Positions 60,911 through 64,000 of a DNA stretch of 64,000 bases are shown here, one piece after another (the stretch's first letter is position 1; each line of letters starts with the position of its first letter). This DNA comes from Biomaibacter acetigenes (lineage in GTDB: Bacteria > Bacillota > Thermosediminibacteria > Thermosediminibacterales > Tepidanaerobacteraceae): NCBI RefSeq assembly GCF_003691585.1, contig NZ_CP033169.1:2170001-2234000 (forward strand), in the 5' to 3' direction. Made by a program: the position numbers and the translations under genes. The notes below the pieces were generated by a model, which was not told the origin of the DNA, did not search any database, and saw only the letters and a program-made list of their open reading frames with translations.

Positions 60911-62001
60911 GCCAGCAACCTCCTTGCATTTAGCTGTTTTAATTTGGCCGAAAATCTTCCTTCTCCGAAGGGGCCTGTCCTCAGGGCATCGAGCCTTTCC
61001 CAGATCTCTTCTTTCAATTCCGCTGCTTTTTGTTCATCATAATACCCAAGACTTTCGGCGCAGGCCACCCCGGCCAGTCGCCCCTCCTCCATGGCCGATG
61101 AGGCTTCCTCCACTCCGGTGATATCCCCGGCCACATATATTCCTGTCAGAGTGGTTTCCATATTTCTGTCATGGATGGGTACATGACCTCCCAGTGCAGG
61201 AATATAGGTAAATTCACAACCGGCCATCCAGGCAAGTTCGGTAAGAGGTGAGAGCCCCACCGCCAGGCATACGGTGTCGGCCTCGAACTGCTTTTCTGTG
61301 CCATCCACCGGTTTCCACTTTTCATCCAGCTCCACGGTAATGACACCTTCAACCTTTTCTTCTCCCAGCACTTCTTTAATGGTTGTTGATACAAAGATTG
61401 GAACTCCAGCCCTCCGTATCTTGGCTGCATGAACCCCGTATCCACCTATTTTGGGCGCAGCCTCTATGAGGGCCACCACATCGGCCCCGGCCTGCATGAG
61501 CTGGTATGAAACTATGAGTCCCACATTTCCGGAACCCACCATAATAATCTTCTGCCCCGGCAGCACCCTGTTTACGTTAATCATGGTCTGGGCGGCTCCT
61601 GCTCCCATGACGCCGGGCAGGGTGCATCCCGGAAAGGCCAGGGCGTTTTCCGATGCCCCGGTGGCTATGACTATCTTCTTTGCCTTCAATGTATGATCTC
61701 TGCCGTCCTTTATATAGGCAATGAGTTTATCCTCATACAACCCGTAGACCGTGGAATTTAAAAGCACTTCCACACCAAGTTTCTCGGTTTCTTCCAAGAG
61801 CTGCTCTCCTATGCGGAATCCTCTTATGCCCGCCTTGTGTTCTCGGGATCCAAAAAACTTGTGGATCTGCTTAAAAAGCTGGCCCCCGGGTTTTAGATTC
61901 TCATCGAGAACCGTAACTTTTACCCCGGCCCTGGCGGCTTCCACCGCGCAGGAAAGCCCTGCGGGTCCTGCCCCTATAATTGCTATCTCGGTAGTATTCA
62001 T
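60907..62001 (-). CDS. FAD/NAD(P)-binding subunit of the hetero-oligomeric dehydrogenase
   Basis: A 364-residue pyridine-nucleotide disulfide-oxidoreductase-type flavoprotein without a redox disulfide. FAD motif IIGAGPAGLSCAVEAARAG is at residue 8, the NAD(P) motif VGSGNVGLIVSYQL near residue 145 and ATG-type GIYVAGDITGVEEASSAMEEGRLAG near residue 300. ATG 62001 overlaps the stop of the [2Fe-2S] gene (ATGA), and the longer upstream frame merely shadows that gene. It corresponds to the alpha subunit of D-hydroxyproline/opine-type dehydrogenases. Confidence 0.88.
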   Translation of the reverse strand: MNTTEIAIIGAGPAGLSCAVEAARAGVKVTVLDENLKPGGQLFKQIHKFFGSREHKAGIRGFRIGEQLLEETEKLGVEVLLNSTVYGLYEDKLIAYIKDGRDHTLKAKKIVIATGASENALAFPGCTLPGVMGAGAAQTMINVNRVLPGQKIIMVGSGNVGLIVSYQLMQAGADVVALIEAAPKIGGYGVHAAKIRRAGVPIFVSTTIKEVLGEEKVEGVITVELDEKWKPVDGTEKQFEADTVCLAVGLSPLTELAWMAGCEFTYIPALGGHVPIHDRNMETTLTGIYVAGDITGVEEASSAMEEGRLAGVACAESLGYYDEQKAAELKEEIWERLDALRTGPFGEGRFSAKLKQLNARRLLA

Positions 62002-62315
62002 CGGGCATCTCTCCATTCTCCCAGTCCTTTCTGGGTTTTTATGACCATGCCATCTCGAACGGGAGTGACGCATGTCCTAACATTAGGGATGCCGTCCACG
62101 GTCATTATACAGTCGGTACATCTTCCGATGGCGCAAAAGATGCCCCGGGGCTTATGATGTTTGGGCGTCTCCCGGAATTTTTTGATACCCGCCGCAAGAA
62201 GCGCCGCCGCAATGGGCTCACCTTCAATAGCGGGGATTTGCTTGCCATCCACCGTGATAGTGGCATTACACACCCTGGTTTCATCTCCCAGGATGGGATG
62301 GTGTAATACACGCAA
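61998..62315 (-). CDS. [2Fe-2S] ferredoxin-like subunit (SoxA/HcnA N-domain type)
   Basis: A 105-residue protein with a plant-type [2Fe-2S] fold. It begins VTITVDGK-like (ATITVDGKQIPAIEGEPIAAALLAAG) and has cluster ligands in FCAIGRCTDCIMTVDGIPNVRTC near residues 60-82. In HcnA or sarcosine oxidase alpha this domain is fused to the flavoprotein encoded next; here it is separate. It is the first gene of the operon. Starts at TTG 62315 after GGAGGG. Confidence 0.87.
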   Translation of the reverse strand: MRVLHHPILGDETRVCNATITVDGKQIPAIEGEPIAAALLAAGIKKFRETPKHHKPRGIFCAIGRCTDCIMTVDGIPNVRTCVTPVRDGMVIKTQKGLGEWRDAR

Positions 62316-62639
62316 TTTTATCCCTCCAGATTCGCCGATATGTCAAAATCAGGCTTTTGTATCTTTTTATTGCAAGAATTGTACCCGTAATTTTTTGTCT
62401 TTCCGCTGTTTTCTGTGATCTCGAGGATTTTAATATTTAGAAACATTATAATATGCCTTCCGTAATAGCGTCAACGGGGAAAACATTTAAAATCAAAAAA
62501 AGCGGCTGCTGCCGCTGTGGAAAAAGACCTTCTTATTTTTAGAAATATTATTATATATATTAGAAACAGTGTTTAGAAATTTCCAGCTCTCCTGCACAAG
62601 ATGATATTTAGTTATATTTCCCATAAAGCCCTATGGTAT
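62316..62639. other. Intergenic region, 324 bases, without a recognisable gene
   Basis: This AT-rich gap holds the promoter region of the dehydrogenase operon and the terminator (62494-62516) of the vapBC remnant. A partial sigma-54-like sequence occurs at 62372-62386, but its -24 half is poor. No reading frame with a recognisable product was seen. Confidence 0.6.
62494..62516 (-). terminator. Terminator downstream of the vapBC remnant
   Basis: On the minus strand AGCGGC/GCCGCT with a 4-base loop is followed by seven T residues. It lies about 124 bases after the truncated toxin stop. Confidence 0.75.
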
Positions 62640-62843
62640 TCATACCCCTTCCGGAACGAGATAGAAGCCTCCAACTCGAAAATGCTTATCAAACCCAAAA
62701 ACCTTTTTTATATTTAAATCTCTCATGATAATAAATGAAGATGCATCAACATAAGAAAGGTCTTGGTCGTTATATTTCACCAAAGTTTCGTAAATTTTTT
62801 GATCGTGCTCTCTCTGTAAAAATATTACATTAATATTTATCAT
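62640..62843 (-). pseudogene. VapC-type PIN toxin, N-terminal half deleted
   Basis: The 67-codon frame begins at ATG 62843, overlaps the antitoxin stop and ends with a typical PIN C-terminus. It reads KYNDQDLSYVDASSFIIM followed by FGFDKHFRVGGF, with the two C-terminal acidic residues (in YVDA and GFDKH) present. A whole PIN toxin is about 135 residues and starts with a V-D-T-S-type strand carrying the first catalytic Asp; that part and the central Glu helix are missing. An internal deletion has joined the start codon region to the second half, so the nuclease is almost certainly dead. Confidence 0.75.
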
Positions 62844-63075
62844 GATTAATCGCCACATCGGAAGGCCTCTTTGATTTCTTGCACAAACCGATTAAACCAT
62901 ATAGTGGATTACTAATAGCCGATTCATTTTCTTTAATATATTGATCTACCGCCATCCTTATTATTTGTGCTTCGGAAATTTTTTTATGTTGTGATATCCT
63001 TTTTAATTGTTCATTCTGATATTTATTTATATATACCTGCTTTCGAATCATTCTACTCGATGCCATACTTTTCAT
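62830..63075 (-). CDS. Ribbon-helix-helix antitoxin (VapB/CopG-like)
   Basis: An 81-residue protein with an N-terminal ribbon-helix-helix domain (RKQVYINKYQNEQLKRISQHKKISEAQIIRMAVDQYI). A short toxin-binding tail (PLYGLIGLCKKSKRPSDVAINHDKY) follows. ATG 63075 follows AGGGGTGA. It appears intact, though its toxin partner is truncated, and it still has an upstream promoter with an inverted repeat for autoregulation. It may persist as a stand-alone repressor. Confidence 0.8.
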   Translation of the reverse strand: MKSMASSRMIRKQVYINKYQNEQLKRISQHKKISEAQIIRMAVDQYIKENESAISNPLYGLIGLCKKSKRPSDVAINHDKY

Positions 63076-63090
63076 GCTAATCACCCCTAT

Positions 63091-63124
63091 ATACATTATA
63101 TCATGGTTTATGTAATGTATGCAA
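63091..63124 (-). promoter_or_regulatory. Promoter and operator of the vapB-like gene
   Basis: On the minus strand TTGCAT (63119-63124) and TATAAT (63095-63100) are 18 bases apart. The inverted repeat ATACATTA/TAATGTAT (63091-63098 with 63113-63120) overlaps both elements, as expected for an autoregulated antitoxin. Confidence 0.7.
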
Positions 63125-63154
63125 TATACGACTCATAATTTTTATATGTTTTAA

Positions 63155-64000
63155 TCATACAACTTCGATTACTTCTACATCCCTTAGCCCAGTCTTAGTC
63201 AATTCCTCTATATCAAACTTTTCCTCCGCTTCATGCACTCCTTCAAGTTCCGGTCGGGTCTTGGGGTGCTCGGGCACGAAAACGGTGCAGCAGTCTGCAT
63301 AGGGCTCTATAGAAATGTCGTAGGTACCTATTTTTTTAGCAAGGTCCATGATCTCCACCTTATCAAATCCTATGACCGGTCGGAATACCGGCATTTTGGC
63401 CACTTCGTTGGTGGCGATTAATGCTTCCATAGTTTGACTTGCCACCTGCCCCACGCTCTCGCCGGTTATTAGGGCTTTTGCCCCAACCCGGGCCGCTATT
63501 TCCTGGGAAATCCTCACCATCATCCTGCGCATGAGGATAGTAAGAAGTTCATCGGGACCTTTTTCGCCAAGCTCTTTCAAGACATCGGTAAAGTTCACCA
63601 CATGGAGCCTCATCCTGCCGGAGTACTCGGCCAGGACCTTGCACAGATCTATGACCTTTTCCCTGGCCCTGTCGCTGGTAAAGGGGAAGCTGTGAAAATA
63701 CACAGGTTCAATCTCTACGCCACGCTTCATCATCATGTATCCGGCTACGGGGCTATCGATACCTCCTGACAAAAGCAGCACCGCCCTGCCGTTGCATCCC
63801 AGAGGCAATCCCCCTGGGCCGGGGATTCTCTCGCAGTATACAAAACCTCTTTCCCTTATTTCCACCTCCACCTCGATATCGGGATGGTGGACATCGACCT
63901 TCAAGCCTTCCAGATTCGTTAATAGGTGCGCCCCCACCTCCCGGCTCACATCTGGGGATTTCAGGGGAAAAGATTTGTTGGGCCTGCGGGTTTCCACCTT
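63155..64000 (-). CDS. thiI: tRNA 4-thiouridine synthetase ThiI (partial, N-terminus beyond window)
   Basis: The C-terminal 281 codons of ThiI; the reading frame stays open to the right edge. The end of the THUMP domain (RRPNKSFPLKSPDVSREVG) comes first. It is followed by the PP-loop ATP pyrophosphatase domain with LLLSGGIDSPVAGYMMMKRG, YFHSFPFTS, and GESVGQVASQTMEAL, then the C-terminal CCTVFVPEHPKTRP. It transfers sulfur to U8 of tRNA and can feed thiamine thiazole synthesis. No rhodanese domain is present, as is usual in Firmicutes. An apparent GTG at 63997 is internal, since the THUMP domain requires more sequence upstream. Confidence 0.93.
   Translation of the reverse strand, partial: KVETRRPNKSFPLKSPDVSREVGAHLLTNLEGLKVDVHHPDIEVEVEIRERGFVYCERIPGPGGLPLGCNGRAVLLLSGGIDSPVAGYMMMKRGVEIEPVYFHSFPFTSDRAREKVIDLCKVLAEYSGRMRLHVVNFTDVLKELGEKGPDELLTILMRRMMVRISQEIAARVGAKALITGESVGQVASQTMEALIATNEVAKMPVFRPVIGFDKVEIMDLAKKIGTYDISIEPYADCCTVFVPEHPKTRPELEGVHEAEEKFDIEELTKTGLRDVEVIEVV

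Noticed and set aside
62002-62073. N-terminal extension of the flavoprotein frame at 60907-62001
   Set aside because: The extra residues are shadow translation of the upstream [2Fe-2S] gene. ATG 62001 begins directly before the FAD-binding strand.
62372-62386. Second sigma-54-like promoter (GG-N10-GC with TTGC) upstream of the five-subunit dehydrogenase operon
   Set aside because: The -12 half TTGC is good but the -24 half is GGGTACA instead of TGGCACG, and no activator gene is adjacent. Such partial matches are expected by chance.

Overview
The window looks like chromosome from an anaerobic, probably thermophilic, low-to-mid GC Firmicute of the class Clostridia (Thermoanaerobacterales/Thermosediminibacterales-like). 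This is an inference from gene content: strong GGAGG ribosome sites, many TTG/GTG starts, lipoprotein solute-binding proteins, a CsaB cell-wall pyruvyl transferase, a UxaE tagaturonate epimerase and several TRAP transporters. No rRNA, tRNA, CRISPR array, complete insertion sequence or prophage was seen. Most genes are on the minus strand; 19000-19478 and 29542-36392 are on the plus strand.

Layout. (1) 1-10413: a coiled-coil gene runs off the left edge. It is followed by a large minus-strand catabolic block: D-threonate-type kinase (DtnK) and PdxA2-type dehydrogenase, a DapA-family lyase, an iron alcohol dehydrogenase, a TAXI-type TRAP transporter, a fumarate-reductase-like flavoprotein and a YhcH-family protein. 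A well-matched sigma-54 promoter precedes it, and a PrpR-type sigma-54 activator is encoded just upstream (10623-12515). (2) 12558-18755: a class V aminotransferase, then a glycerate/sugar-diacid module made of CdaR regulator, a soluble chemoreceptor with the same sensor domain, GntP permease and glycerate kinase. (3) 19000-28325: a decayed nucleotidyltransferase pair, UbiA/UbiD/DUF1284, CsaB with a DUF5693 membrane protein, a polyprenyl diphosphate synthase, and a lipoyl-domain dihydrolipoyl dehydrogenase. (4) 28374-29272: an AhpD-like protein and its MarR regulator. (5) 29542-36392 (plus strand): a MacB-type ABC efflux system and a TrpXYZ-type ABC importer.

(6) 36452-45766: a LacI-controlled operon with a sodium symporter, a frameshifted cupin, two amidohydrolases (one has lost its metal ligands), two tandem SIS proteins, an AEC transporter, a NagB-like deaminase and NagA. 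It resembles no pathway I can name and is the best candidate for an undescribed sugar or amino-sugar route. (7) 46066-57962: a uronate regulon with UxaE, UxaA, UxaB, an IolB/KduI-family isomerase, a creatinase-like M24 protein, a DctPQM TRAP transporter, a ROK repressor and AroE. Three near-identical AT-rich operator-like sites lie over the -10 regions of its promoters. No UxaC isomerase is present, so the IolB/KduI protein is a candidate replacement. (8) 58222-62315: an Asp/Glu-racemase-family protein with a five-subunit FAD/Fe-S dehydrogenase, probably for racemisation and oxidation of an amino or imino acid. (9) 62640-63075: a broken VapBC pair. The 3' part of thiI runs off the right edge.

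The common theme is uptake of carboxylated sugars and hydroxy acids through TRAP, SSS and GntP carriers, each with its own regulator. Hidden remnants (a Uma2 nuclease, a 2-hydroxyacid dehydrogenase, a nucleotidyltransferase and a VapC toxin) show that gene decay has occurred between the operons.
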